A stretch of DNA of 64,000 nt, from contig CAUYUJ010001336.1 in the NCBI GenBank assembly GCA_963575745.1, positions 1,352,676 through 1,416,675 of the forward strand. The letters are read 5' to 3'. This document shows, piece by piece, positions 19,440 to 29,679 of this stretch (its first letter is position 1; the number at the start of each line of letters is the position of its first letter). The DNA is from Prorocentrum cordatum. Its lineage: Eukaryota; Sar; Dinophyceae; Prorocentrales; Prorocentraceae. Below the pieces are notes generated by a model. The model made no database searches. It saw only the letters and a list, made by a program, of their open reading frames with translations, and was not told the DNA's origin. A program made the position numbers and the translations under genes.

Positions 19440-19800
19440 AAGGCACTCCAACGCAGAACTGAGCAATGCAAAGGAATCCAATGCAGAATATTGCTTGGCA
19501 TTGTTTCGCGTTGCTCGGCATTGCCTGATGTTGCTTGAAATAGTTGCTTCACATTGCTTGGTGCTGCTTGGCTTTGCTTGGCGGCACGGCACAGGAAAAA
19601 CAAAGAGGAACAAGACCCTGGAACGGACCAGGGAACTTGAACAAACTAACAATATACAAGACCAATGAACCCAAGAAACAAGACCGGGGAACCTGAGAAA
19701 AGAACACACGGACAACGACCAAGGCACCGAAGAAAAACTAAGAAAGACTGGGGAGCCCAAGATACAAGACCGGGGAACCCGGGCACCGTACAAGGCAATC
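19440..19800. repeat. Two short degenerate minisatellites
   Basis: 19480-19590 repeats units like GCATTGCTTGGTGCT; 19610-19790 repeats units like ACAAGACCGGGGAACC. Both are degenerate. Confidence 0.6.
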
Positions 19801-19901
19801 AAGACAATGGAAACGAGACGAGCAGCGCCGAGGCCGACCTCAGATAAAGAACGTCGCGCCCAACGGTTCTCTCGCTATGTGCTTCGTCGTGTTGGGTCCC
19901 T

Positions 19902-19941
19902 GCGGTGTGTGTGTGTGTGTGTGTTGTGTGTGTGTGTGCGT

Positions 19942-19989
<48 letters not shown>

Positions 19990-19996
19990 GTGTGTG
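19902..19996. repeat. (GT)n microsatellite
   Basis: GT dinucleotides with scattered GC steps. Confidence 0.95.
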
Positions 19997-20090
19997 CTGC
20001 CTCGCCGCCGCCTCTTCCCGACGGCGTTTCCAGACCCCCGAGGCGTTTCCAGACCCCCCACGTCGTGAGTTTTTTCACAGCGTAACCCCC

Positions 20091-20600
20091 TGAATCTGAC
20101 CCCCTGCCCCCAGGACCGTTTTTCATCCGGAATCGTTTTTTGACGGCCCCGAGGCCGGGAAGGGCCCCTGTAAAAAAAAAGAAAAAAAAAGAAAAGAAAA
20201 AGAAAGAAAAAAAGGAATAAAAAAAAAATAAGGAAAAAGAAAAAACAGAAAAAAAAAAAGAGAAAAAAAATTGAGAGAGGACAAGAGAAGATAAGAAAAT
20301 AAAAAAAAAAAAAAGGAAAACAAAATAGACAAAAAAAAAAGAACGGAAAGACGAAAAAAAACAAACGAGAATAACCAAAAAATCGAAAAAAAAAAAAAAA
20401 AAAAAAAAGAAAATAAAAAAAAGCAAAAAAAAACAAACACAGCAAGGAGAAACGAAAAAACAAAATAAAATGAAAGAAGAAAGAAGTAAAAAAAAGGGCG
20501 AAAGAAGAAAATAAAAAAAAAAAAAAAAAAGGCCCCGAAAACGGGCTGAAACCTCCCGTCGTGACTTTGTCCGCAACTCGAGGGGGTCCCTGGGTCCCGG
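20091..20600 (+). repeat. F3 repeat split by an A-rich insertion
   Basis: The F3 copy begins TGACCCCCTGCCCCCAGGAC and ends AACTCGAGGGGGTCC. After GGGAAGGGCCCC it is broken by 20172-20532, about 360 bp made almost only of A with isolated G, C or T, and resumes with GGCCCCGAAAACGGGCTGAA. Confidence 0.8.
20172..20532. repeat. A-rich low-complexity insert
   Basis: About 85% A on the plus strand, with units such as GAAAAAAAAAG and AAAATAAAAAA. Its complement gives a spurious poly-Phe frame. Confidence 0.95.
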
Positions 20601-20973
20601 CCTTACCACCGGGCCCTCAGGAGTCCACCGTCTCCCCTCCCTCGCCCCCCGTCTGCTTCACCTGCGCTTCCTGCTCAGCCTCGCCTTCGCCCCTTCCGGT
20701 CCCGCCGTGGCCGGCCGCCGCTGCGCCCCGCCCTGCCGCGCTGCGCTGTCCGGTGCTGGCCGTCGGCACCTCTTCGTCAGTGTCCCTGCGCTTCTCCCCC
20801 CGTCGCAGGCCATGCCCAGTCCTGGCAGGCCAAGGCCTGGTCCAACCGTGGCTCCTTTTGTCCCCTGGCTTTTTTGGTGGGGCTGGCCGCGCGCGTCTCC
20901 CGCTTCTGGTCCTCACGGCCTTGGGGGGGGGGGACTGCCCTGAGCGCTGCGCGCGAGGCCGCGACGCCAAAAG

Positions 20974-21060
20974 TGTGTGTGTGTGTTTATGGGTGTGTGC
21001 GTGTATCTGTGTGTGCGTTTGAGACAGAGAGGGAGTGTGTGTGTGTGTGTGTGTGTGTTG
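20974..21060. repeat. (GT)n microsatellite
   Basis: Interrupted TG/GT repeats. Confidence 0.9.
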
Positions 21061-21707
21061 AGCCTGGGGCTAAATTCATCAAGCACAAGATGAACATCTG
21101 ACTCGTACACTCTGGCGCCTCACCCGTGGGTGGCCTTTCCGCTTACGCATGAGTAAAAACGAGTACTCGCGAGTGAATGAATATGAATGGGGCTGTGCAC
21201 TGCTTGCGTGGAACACTTGCGTCGCGTATTTTTCATAATTCATGTAGCCACACGGAAATCGTTTTCCGCGTAGTGATGTCTCGGAGTGTTCTCGCGTCAC
21301 GCGTTTGCGTGGTCGACGCACAAACTCGGGAAATCATTCAGCACTGCGAGGCCTGGGGGCGCTGCCCAGCACCTCGACTGGGCGACGGGCAGCGGCAATG
21401 CTGGAGGTATCTGGGGTGACGTTACTGTGCCGGGGGCTGTGTCGTGCTCCCCTGCGCTGTCCCGCGCCGCAGCTTGGCATGAAAGGGAGAGCGCCACGCA
21501 GTGTATTGACGAAGTGTTTGTTGCCACCACGCAACGAACTGCCAACAAAACGTTACAGCTCGCGTGGCCAGGAACTCATGACATTGTGGCCAGGCAGCCG
21601 CCACTTCCGTGTGACCACAAAAAGGCCCACACAGCAGGAGGACAGGAAGCGAGGACAGAAAAGAGGGGAAGGCCGAGGGGCCGAGAAGAAGGACAACAAC
21701 AATTTAA

Positions 21708-21790
21708 GGTGTTCGGCCTGGTGCAGGCGGCACAAGGAGCAGACGGCTTATCCGATGCTCGACCCGCCAGGCTTCAAAGGATACAGCAGG
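21708..21790 (+). CDS. Possible internal exon
   Basis: Bounded by ACAATTTAAG upstream and by CAG/GTAAGACATG downstream, a textbook GT donor. It reads CSAWCRRHKEQTAYPMLDPP then GFKGYS. No partner exon was found, so the host gene and its function are unknown. Confidence 0.25.
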
Positions 21791-22119
21791 TAAGACATGC
21801 TCCGACAGGGAGGGAACAGGAGGAGAGCAGAGCCTGGGCAGGGCCTTTACTGAGGCTCGCGCGTGCGTAGACCGACCTTAGTACGCGGCGCTCACACGAA
21901 CGCCCACGCGAGCAGAAGCGCAAGAAAGACGCGAGGGGAGGGGGAGAGCAAGATGAAATATTACATATCTGTAGGGTGTGCGCAGCAAAACCAGTCCCAG
22001 TCCTAACATGTAGTGTCGGGCGCGGCTGGGCGCGCACACCTGTGGTGCGGGCGGCCTCGGAAAAACTGCAACAGGAAGAAAGACAGAAAGGAACCTCTTT
22101 GGAGGCGAGCGTGGTGTCT

Positions 22120-22480
22120 TGACGTAGTGCATTTGCGTAGCGTTTGTGCGAAGTGTGTTTGCGTAGCGTTTCACGTAGTGTGCTTTCGCTGTTTTGGCGT
22201 AGCGCTTTTATGTCGAGTTCGTGCGTACTGTTTACGCGTAGCTTTTGGCGTAGTACTTTTGCGTAGTGTTGTTGCGTAGTGTTTTGGCGCAGTGTGTTGG
22301 CGTAGTGTGTTGGCGTAGTGCTCCTGCGTGGTGTATTTGCGCAGTGCTTTCGTGTATTGTATGTGCGTCGCCGTTTGGCGTGGAGTACTTGCGTGGAATA
22401 TTTGCGTAGTGTATTTCGCGTAGTGCATTTGGCCGCGTGGAGTTCGCTTTCCGCGTAGCCTTGTCTCGTAGTGTTTTCGC
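22120..22480. repeat. Degenerate TTTGCGTAGTG minisatellite
   Basis: About 20 copies of 15-19-bp units related to TTTGCGTAGTG. The same motif appears on the opposite strand (CACTACGCAAA) inside the 150-bp repeats that follow. Confidence 0.85.
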
Positions 22481-22762
22481 GTCATGCTTTTCCGTGGTCG
22501 ACACACAAACTCGGGAAATCATTCAGCACTGCGAGGCTGGAAGACGCTGCCAAGAACCTCGATCGTGCGATGGGCAATGGCAATGCTGGAGATGTCCGTG
22601 GTGACGCTACTGTGCCGGGGGCTGTGTCGTGTTCCCCTGCGCTGTCCCGCGCCGCAGCTTGGCATGAAAAGGAACGCGCCACGTAGTGTATTTGCGCAGT
22701 GTTCCGCGTACCGACTGGATGTAATGTTTCCGCGTGGAGTCAGCGCGTATTTTGCGCAGGAG

Positions 22763-23640
22763 CGCGTCGGCATCGGCACGCCACCCGAGAACACTACGCA
22801 AAAACGCTGCGCAGAAAAGGGCAAACCACGCGCGAACGCTACGGTCGGCCGCGTCTCCCGCGCGCGGCGCCCGAGTCCGCAAGGAGCGGGCCGCTGGAGC
22901 GACGCAGGACGGCCCCGCGTCGGCGTGCCACTCGAAAACACCACGTGAAGACGTCTCGCAGCAAAAAGAACAACCCACGCGCAAACACTGCGGTCGCCCG
23001 CGTCTCTCGCGAGCGTCGCCCGAGTCCGCGGGGGGCGGGCCGCCGGGGCGCCGGAGGGAAGCCCCGCGTCGGCGCGCCACTCGAAAAAAACGGCGTAAAA
23101 AAACCCTGCGCAGAACGAGACAAACAACCCACGCGCCAACGCTGCGGTCGGCCGCGTCTCCCACGAGCGGCGCCCGAGTCCGCAGGGAGAGGGCCGCTGG
23201 AGCACCGCAAGAGCGCATCGGCATCGGCACGCGACCCGAAGAGACTACATAAACATACGATGCGGCAAGCGGAAGGCCATGCGCAAACGCTACGGTCGGC
23301 CGCGTCTCCCGCGAGAGGTGCCCGAGTTCGCCAAGAGCGGGCCGCTGGGGCGCCGCCGGAGCGCGTCGGCATCGGCACGTCACCTGGAAGCACTGCGTGA
23401 AAGCACTGCGCGGAACAAGAACACCACGCGCAGACACTGCGGTCGCCCGCGTCTCTCGTCAGCGTCGCCGGAGTCCGCAAGGAGCCGGCCGCTGGAGCGC
23501 TGCAGGAGCGCCCTGTGTCGCCACGCTAACCGAAAGCACGACGCAAAAACACTACGCAAAACAGAAACATCGCCCGCGGGAACGCCGCCGGGAGCGCCGA
23601 GGGAGCGCCGCGGAAGCGCCCTGGGGGAGGTTTTACGTCG
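22763..23640. repeat. About 150-bp tandem repeat, six copies
   Basis: Unit starts near 22763, 22917, 23066, 23213, 23362 and 23513. Each contains GCGTCGGCATCGGCACG, an ACTACGCAAAA-type segment, ACGGTCGGCCGCGTCTCCC and CGCCCGAGTCCGC. Confidence 0.9.
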
Positions 23641-24004
23641 TGTTTTGTGCGTAGTGTTTTAACTTGGTGTTTGCTTGAGTTTTCGTGTTTCGCCATTCAA
23701 GTTCTAAGTTCATCATTGAGCATACCAAGCGTGTGTGTACGTATGCCTGTGTGTCTGTGCGTATGCGTGTGTGCGACTGTGTTAGGTTGAGCCTGAGCGT
23801 GAGAGGGTGTGAATACGAGTGGGTGTGACGGTGAGCGGGTCTGGCATGAGTGAGTAGGGATTTGAGTGCGGGGGCGAAACAGCCCGCGCGTGCCTGCTTA
23901 TAGCACCCGGGCGAGAGCGAGCATGGGAAGGAGAGGGCAGACGTGTGGGTGAGGCGGGGCCCGACCACGGACAGCAGGCGCCCCTCTCCTCCCGCCCTCC
24001 TCGC

Positions 24005-24390
24005 TCTTCCTCCTCCTCCTCCTTCTCCTCCTGCTCCCTCCTCCTCCTCCTCCTTCCTCCTCCTCCTCCTCCTCCTTCCTCCTCCTCCGCTCTCCTCCTC
24101 CTCCTCCTCCGCCCTCCTCCTCCTCCTCCTCCTTCTTTTTCTTCCTTCTCCTTCTTCTTCTTCTTCTTCCTCCTCCTCCCATCCTCCGCCCTCCTCCTCC
24201 TCTCCTCCTCCTCCTGCTCCTCCTCCGCTTCTCCTCTTCCTCCTCCTCCTCCTCCTCCGCCTCCTCCGCTTCCCCTTACTTCCCTCCTCCTCCTCCTCCT
24301 CCTCCTCCTCCTCCTCCTCCTCCGCCCTGTTCCTCCTCGTCCTCGTCCTCGTCCTCGTCCTCCTCCTCCTCTTCCTCCTCCTCCTCTGGA
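24005..24390. repeat. TCC-rich microsatellite
   Basis: Interrupted TCC/CTCC/TTC repeats of nearly 400 bp. Confidence 0.95.
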
Positions 24391-24429
24391 AGTCCCCGTG
24401 GGCTACCCACTGCGGCACAGCTGCCCCCC

Positions 24430-24570
24430 CCCCGCAGCCGTCCTGTCGGCCGACGAGAGGCGGGCGCCCCGCCTGGGACCGCGCCGCTCCGCTCCTCCGC
24501 GGCCCGCAGCAGCGCGGCCACCTTCGGGAACTGGCGCGCCACGTCCACGGCTTTCGAGCTCGCGGGAGGC
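24430..24570 (-). CDS. Possible exon, ankyrin-like tail
   Basis: Minus strand reads SSKAVDVARQFPKVAALLRA then AEERSG. The A-V-D-V-A-R-x-x-x-x-V-x-A-L-L pattern resembles the second helix of an ankyrin repeat, but one partial repeat is weak evidence. Downstream it runs into the GGA tract, so a donor probably lies near 24390-24430. Confidence 0.3.
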
Positions 24571-25529
24571 GGAGCGTCCCTCCCTCCTCAAAACTTCAAG
24601 ACGAAGCCAGGACGAGGAACAAAGACGAGGATAAAATCGAGAATCTCTGAGATCCGGCGGGTCTGATGGATGTCTCGGGGCAGGGCGAAACCAAGACGAA
24701 GAACAACACGGATGAGGATAAATCAAGAATCTCTTGGATCCCGCGGCTCTGGGGGATGTCTCGGGCGCCGCGGCCTTCTCAGAGCGTTCCGGAACGCTCT
24801 GAGCGCGTTCGGGAACGCTCTGGAACGGATCTGTCTTCATCTTAGCCCCGTCCTCCTCCCCCCAGATGAGATCCTGGTGGCTCGATTTGTTCGAGCTGGA
24901 CGTCTTCGCCCAGTCTCGCTCACAGACAGGTCCGGCTCGAAAAAAGGCGCAGAAAGATGGGGTCCAGGGCTCCGGGCGTGATTTCTCACGATGTCTCAAT
25001 TGTTTCGAGACGTCGGATATCAAGGTCTGGTAAGAGGAGAAAAATAGGGCCCCTTCGAATTCGACCCCGTGTTCGTCTCCTTTTGTCCTCTCACGCCTGT
25101 GCTGCCGAATGCCTGGGAACAACTTTGAATCTGGGGAGAGCGGGGGGGGGCCGGAGTGAAGGGTTCCACTTTTTTGTCCATCTACGGTCGCGCCGGTTCA
25201 AGGATGGGGCCGGAAAGGATGAGGCCCTACGGAGGAGAACTTCACGGTGAAAGTTCGACGCGTGATCTGCATCCTATCCGTACATAGGGCCCCATCCCTC
25301 GGGGCCGCTTCTTTGAAGCGTCGATGTTCCTCCCCCTCCTCCTCTGTGGCCAGGCGAACGACCGTTTGGTATTTTCAGGTGCCCCCCTAGCTGACCTGCC
25401 GCCCGAGGCTAGACGAGAACACGAGCCTCTGGCTTCCTTGATAAATTCTCTCGCTGCTGATGGCCTTGGTGCCGTGGCCGCCGTCACCTGAACCTCGGGA
25501 CACCATGTCCTCTTCCTACTCAGGGCTCC

Positions 25530-25635
25530 TCCTCCTCCTCATCATCATCATCATCAGCATCATCGTCATCATCACTATCATCACCCTCATCACCCTCATC
25601 AACATCATCGTCATCATCACCATCATCAGACTCAC

Positions 25636-25682
<47 letters not shown>

Positions 25683-26653
25683 GCATCAGCATCAGCATCA
25701 TCATCATCATCATCTTCATCATTACTACTATAAACTTCATCATACTCCTCATCCATCCATCATCAGCATGATCATCAGCATTATCAGCATCAGTACAATC
25801 ATCGTCAACATTATCACCATCAACATCATCAGCATCACCATCATCACCATCATCATCGCACATCATCATCATCATTATCATGATCAGCATCATCAGCAGC
25901 ATCATCAACATCAGTATCATAATCAGCGGCAGCATCATCATCACCCATCTTCGTCAGCATCGTCATCATCATCATGATAATCATCATCAGCAACACTATT
26001 ATCATCACCACTAGCATCATCGTCATTAGCATCATCATCCATCACCATCGTCATTATCATCATCATGGTCATCATCAGCAACACCATAATGATAACCACA
26101 ATCACAATCATCCTCGCCATCAATATCAACAACATCATCATCATCAACATTATAATTAACATCATCCGTCAGCATCGCCATCATCATCATCGACATCATC
26201 ATCACCATTATCATCATCAGCAGCATTACCATCAGCATCAACAACATCATGGTTATCACCAGCATCGCCATCATCATCACCATCATCGACATCATCATCA
26301 GCATCATCAGAATCATCATCCATCGTCATCATTTTCATCATCATCATCATCATCATCATCAGTCCACGATCAGCATCATCAGCATCAACATAATCATGCC
26401 ACAGCTTCATCATCAGCATCAACACCAACATCATCGCCAATCACCACCATCATCATCACCATCATCAGCAAAATCATCATCATCAGCAGCATCCATCACC
26501 ATCACCATCATCAGCAGCACCACCAGTATGATCATCATCATCAACAGCATTCGCGTGATCATCATAAGCATCATCATCATCATCATCATCGTCATCATCA
26601 TCATCATCATCATCGTCATCATCATCATCATTATAATCAGCATCATCATCATC

Positions 26654-26684
<31 letters not shown>

Positions 26685-26745
26685 TCATCGTCATCATCAT
26701 CACCATCATCATCAGCATCATCAGCAGCATCAGCATCATCATCCT
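25530..26745. repeat. CAT/ATC microsatellite, 1.2 kb
   Basis: Almost entirely CAT-type triplets with CAG, CAC and CGT variants. It yields poly-His, poly-Ile, poly-Ser, poly-Met and poly-Asp frames on six frames. Confidence 0.98.
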
Positions 26746-26790
26746 CGACCGCCCCCATCCTTCCCCAACGCATGGCCAACCATGCTCATG

Positions 26791-28915
26791 GATGTTGATG
26801 GGCATCTTTTTTTGATCGCAAGCGCCAGGGCTTGTTGCTCAAGTGCCGGCCTCTCGCCGAGAGACCCGCTGAGGCTGTGAGGGCCGGCACGGCATTGTGT
26901 CTCACCTGCCGTCGCCCCGGCCTGCCCGGAGTGACGGGCGGCTCGCGCCGGACGCCGGCCTGGAGTGACGGGCGGCTCGCGCCGGACGGCTGCCCGGAGT
27001 GACGGGCGGCTCGCGCCGGACGGCGGGGACACACCTGGTGTTACCCTCAGGGGCACCAGGGAGGGGAGCGACCCCTCAATGCCGGGGCCAATGCTCACAA
27101 ATGGCTTGGCCGTTGGGCGGTATGTGGGTGGGCCCGAAACGGCTTCAAGCATTCCAGGTGCGGCGCTCCTGCGTGCTCTGCCTCCCATCCATGACCCCTA
27201 GCATGTGCAAAGACCCTGGAATGTTGATGGGCATCTTTTTTGATCGCAAGCGCCAAGGGCTGTTGGTCAAGTGCCGTCCTCATTTTACTCGCAGAGAGCC
27301 CGCTGAAGGCTGTGAGGGCCGGCAACGGCATTGTGGTCTCACCTGCCGTCCGCCACCCCGGCCTGCCCGAGAAAGACAAAAAAAAACAAAAAGACAGGAA
27401 TAAAACAGTGCGGCGCTCGCGCCGGACGCCGCCTCGAGTTGACGGGCGGCTCGCCGCCGGGACGGCTGCCCGAGTGCGGGCGGGCTCGCGCCCGACGGCG
27501 GGGACACGACCTGTTTTACCTCAGGGCACCGGGAGGGGAGCGACCCCTCAATGCCGGCCAATGCTCCCACAAATGGCTTGGCCGTTGGGCGGTATGTGGG
27601 TGGGCCCGAAACGGCTTCAAGCTATTCCAGGTGCGGCGCTCGCTGCGTGCTCTGCCCTCCCATCCATGACCCTAGCTGTGCAAAGACACATGGATGTTGA
27701 TGGGCATCTTTTTTTGATCGCAAGCGCCAGGGCTTGTTGGTCAAGTGCCGGCCTCTCGCCGAGAGACCCGCTGAGGCTGTGAGGGCCGGCACGGCATTGT
27801 GTCTCACCTGCCGTCGCCCCGGCCTGCCCGGAGTGACGGGCGGCTCGCGCCGGACGCCGGCCTGGAGTGACGGGCGGCTCGCGCCGGACGGCTGCCCGGA
27901 GTGACGGGCGGCTCGCGCCGGACGGCGGGGACACACCTGGTTTTACCCTCAGGGGCACCAGGGAGGGGAGCGACCCCTCAATGCCGGGGCCAATGCTCAC
28001 AAATGGCTTGGCCGTTGGGCGGTATGTGGGTGGGCCCGAAACGGCTTCAAGCTATTCCAGGTGCGGCGCTCGCTGCGTGCTCTGCCCTCCCATCCATGAC
28101 CCTAGCTGTGCAAAGAACATGGATGTTTTTGAGGGCATCTTTTTTTGATCGCAAAGCGCCAGGCTTTGTTGTCAAAGGTGCCGACCTCTCGCGAGATACC
28201 CGCTGAAGGGCTGTGAAAAAAACAAAAAAAAAAAAAAAAAAAGGGGCCCGGCACGGCATTGTGTCCCTCACCTGCGTCGCCCAGGCCCTGGCCCGGTAGT
28301 GACGGGCGGCTCGCGCCGGACGCCGGCCGTGGGGGGAAAAAAAAAAAACAGTGACGGGCGGCTTCGCTCCGGACGGCTGCCCGGAGTGACGGGGCGGCTC
28401 GCGCCGGACGGCGGGGACACACCTGGTTTTACCTCAGGGGGTCCCCCCACCAGGGAAGGGGAGCGAACCCCTCAATGCAGGGGCCAATGCTCACAAATTG
28501 TTTGGATTCATTTGGGCGTATGTGGGTGGGCCCGAAACGGCTTCAAAGCTATTCCAGTGTGCGGCGCTCGCTGCGTGCTCTGCCCTCCCATCCATGACCC
28601 TAGCTGTGCAAAGACACATGGATGTTGATGGGCATCTTTTTTTGATCGCAAGCGCCAGGGCTTGTTGGTCAAGTGCCGGCCTCTCGCCGAGAGACCCGCT
28701 GAGGCTGTGAGGGCCGGCGCGGCATTGTGTCTCACCTGCCGTCGCCCAGGCCTGCCCGGAGTGACGGGCGGCTCGCGCCGGACGCCGGCCTGGAGTGACG
28801 GGCGGCTCGCGCCGGACGGCTGCCCGGAGTGACGGGCGGCTCGCGCCGGACGGCGGGGACACACCTGGTTTTACCCTCAGGGGCACCAGGGAGGGGAGCG
28901 ACCCCTCAATGCCTT
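26791..28915. repeat. 429-bp tandem repeat, 4.7 copies
   Basis: Unit starts at 26791, 27220, 27693, 28122 and 28621. Copies 1, 3 and the partial 5 are nearly identical; copies 2 and 4 are 473 and 499 bp, with A runs and scattered one-base changes. Each unit contains about 34-bp subrepeats built on GTGACGGGCGGCTCGCGCCG. The array stops where the tyrosine-recombinase sequence begins. Confidence 0.95.
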
Positions 28916-29240
28916 CCAACTCCCCCCACCTGGGCTGCGAGCTCGGCGTCCAACGACGACTCGAAGCGCCGGAAAATGCTGAGCTCCCGCTTGGTGTAGC
29001 GAAGCTCTTGCAAGGAGGCGGCGCCGTCCTCGATGTAGATCCTGGCCGTCCTGTGGCTCTCCCACCTCCCCCTCAAGGTGGTCGCATTCAAGTTTGCGAA
29101 TTCTCTGTAATGGAAGGTGGCCCCACCTCGTCTCAACGAGTACGGCTTGAAACCGGACTGGGCAAGACCGCGGGTGAGCAGCATGTGGCGGAAGAAATCC
29201 CGGAAAATATGCTGCGACCTGAAGGCCCTCGGCCTTACTA
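28906..29240 (-). pseudogene. Tyrosine recombinase, C-terminal fragment
   Basis: The minus strand reads RAFRSQHIFRDFFRHMLLTR, then GLAQSGFKPYSLRRGGATFH, then YREFANLNATTLRGRWESHR, then TARIYIEDGAASLQELRYTK. YSLRRGGAT carries the second catalytic Arg context of the tyrosine recombinase fold, LRGRW sits where the His/Trp box lies, and ARIYI offers the candidate nucleophilic Tyr. Crypton-like and other eukaryotic tyrosine recombinases share this layout. The fragment opens just after CTAACAATTAG, a plausible branch point plus acceptor, so it may be a last exon. The N-terminal half and the first catalytic Arg are not found upstream. Downstream it runs into the 429-bp satellite. I regard it as a remnant or an orphan exon. 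Confidence 0.6.
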
Positions 29241-29343
29241 ATTGTTAGCAGCACATGTAAGTAGGTTGCAAGTAAGTTATAACCATTAGTAATGTTACTA
29301 AGTCGGCTAACTCGGGCGGTGCATTTGGAGGTAGATAGCTTGA

Positions 29344-29370
29344 GTTAGCGAAGTTGCTAACTTCGCTAAC
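29344..29370. repeat. Perfect 12-bp inverted repeat
   Basis: GTTAGCGAAGTT and AACTTCGCTAAC with a 3-nt spacer, in AT-richer DNA between the recombinase fragment and the next gene. Confidence 0.9.
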
Positions 29371-29679
29371 TTTTACATGCTTCGTGAAAACAGAGCTGCT
29401 GCATCGGGTTTTCCTTGGATGTTGCCTCCAGAAACGCATGCATGTGTTTGGATTTTCGGGATCACGCATATCGGAAATCATGATCCAGACTTGCGTGCGA
29501 ACGTATTCAGAATATTGTATCGAGCGTTACAAGAATGTTGTGCATTGCAAATGCAACATATCATTTCGAATTCGCAACCCTCTGTTGCACATGTTTTTGA
29601 ATGTCACTAGAGTTTGGGCTCCAGCCCTTTGGGCGAGGATTGCTGCTGGCGCTTGTGGCGTCCTCCTGCACGCGGCGTG

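Larger units (their letters stand above)
21262..22690. repeat. Duplicated block of about 235 bp
   Basis: 21262-21500 and 22458-22690 share long identical stretches, for example AACTCGGGAAATCATTCAGC and GCTGTCCCGCGCCGCAGCTT. They are direct copies about 1.2 kb apart. Confidence 0.9.

Noticed and set aside
19875-20609. Phe-rich minus-strand open frame of 244 codons resembling a membrane protein
   Set aside because: It derives from the A-rich insert and the GT microsatellite; there is no sequence complexity.
25516-26815. Poly-His, poly-Ile, poly-Asp and poly-Met open frames of up to 271 codons
   Set aside because: All are translations of the CAT/ATG triplet tract, with no start context or splice support.
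29621-29638. CCAGCCCTTTGGGCGAGG before ATG 29680 as a spliced-leader relic
   Set aside because: Only the AGCC.TTT.GGC skeleton matches; too degenerate compared with the relics at 41.4 and 43.3 kb.
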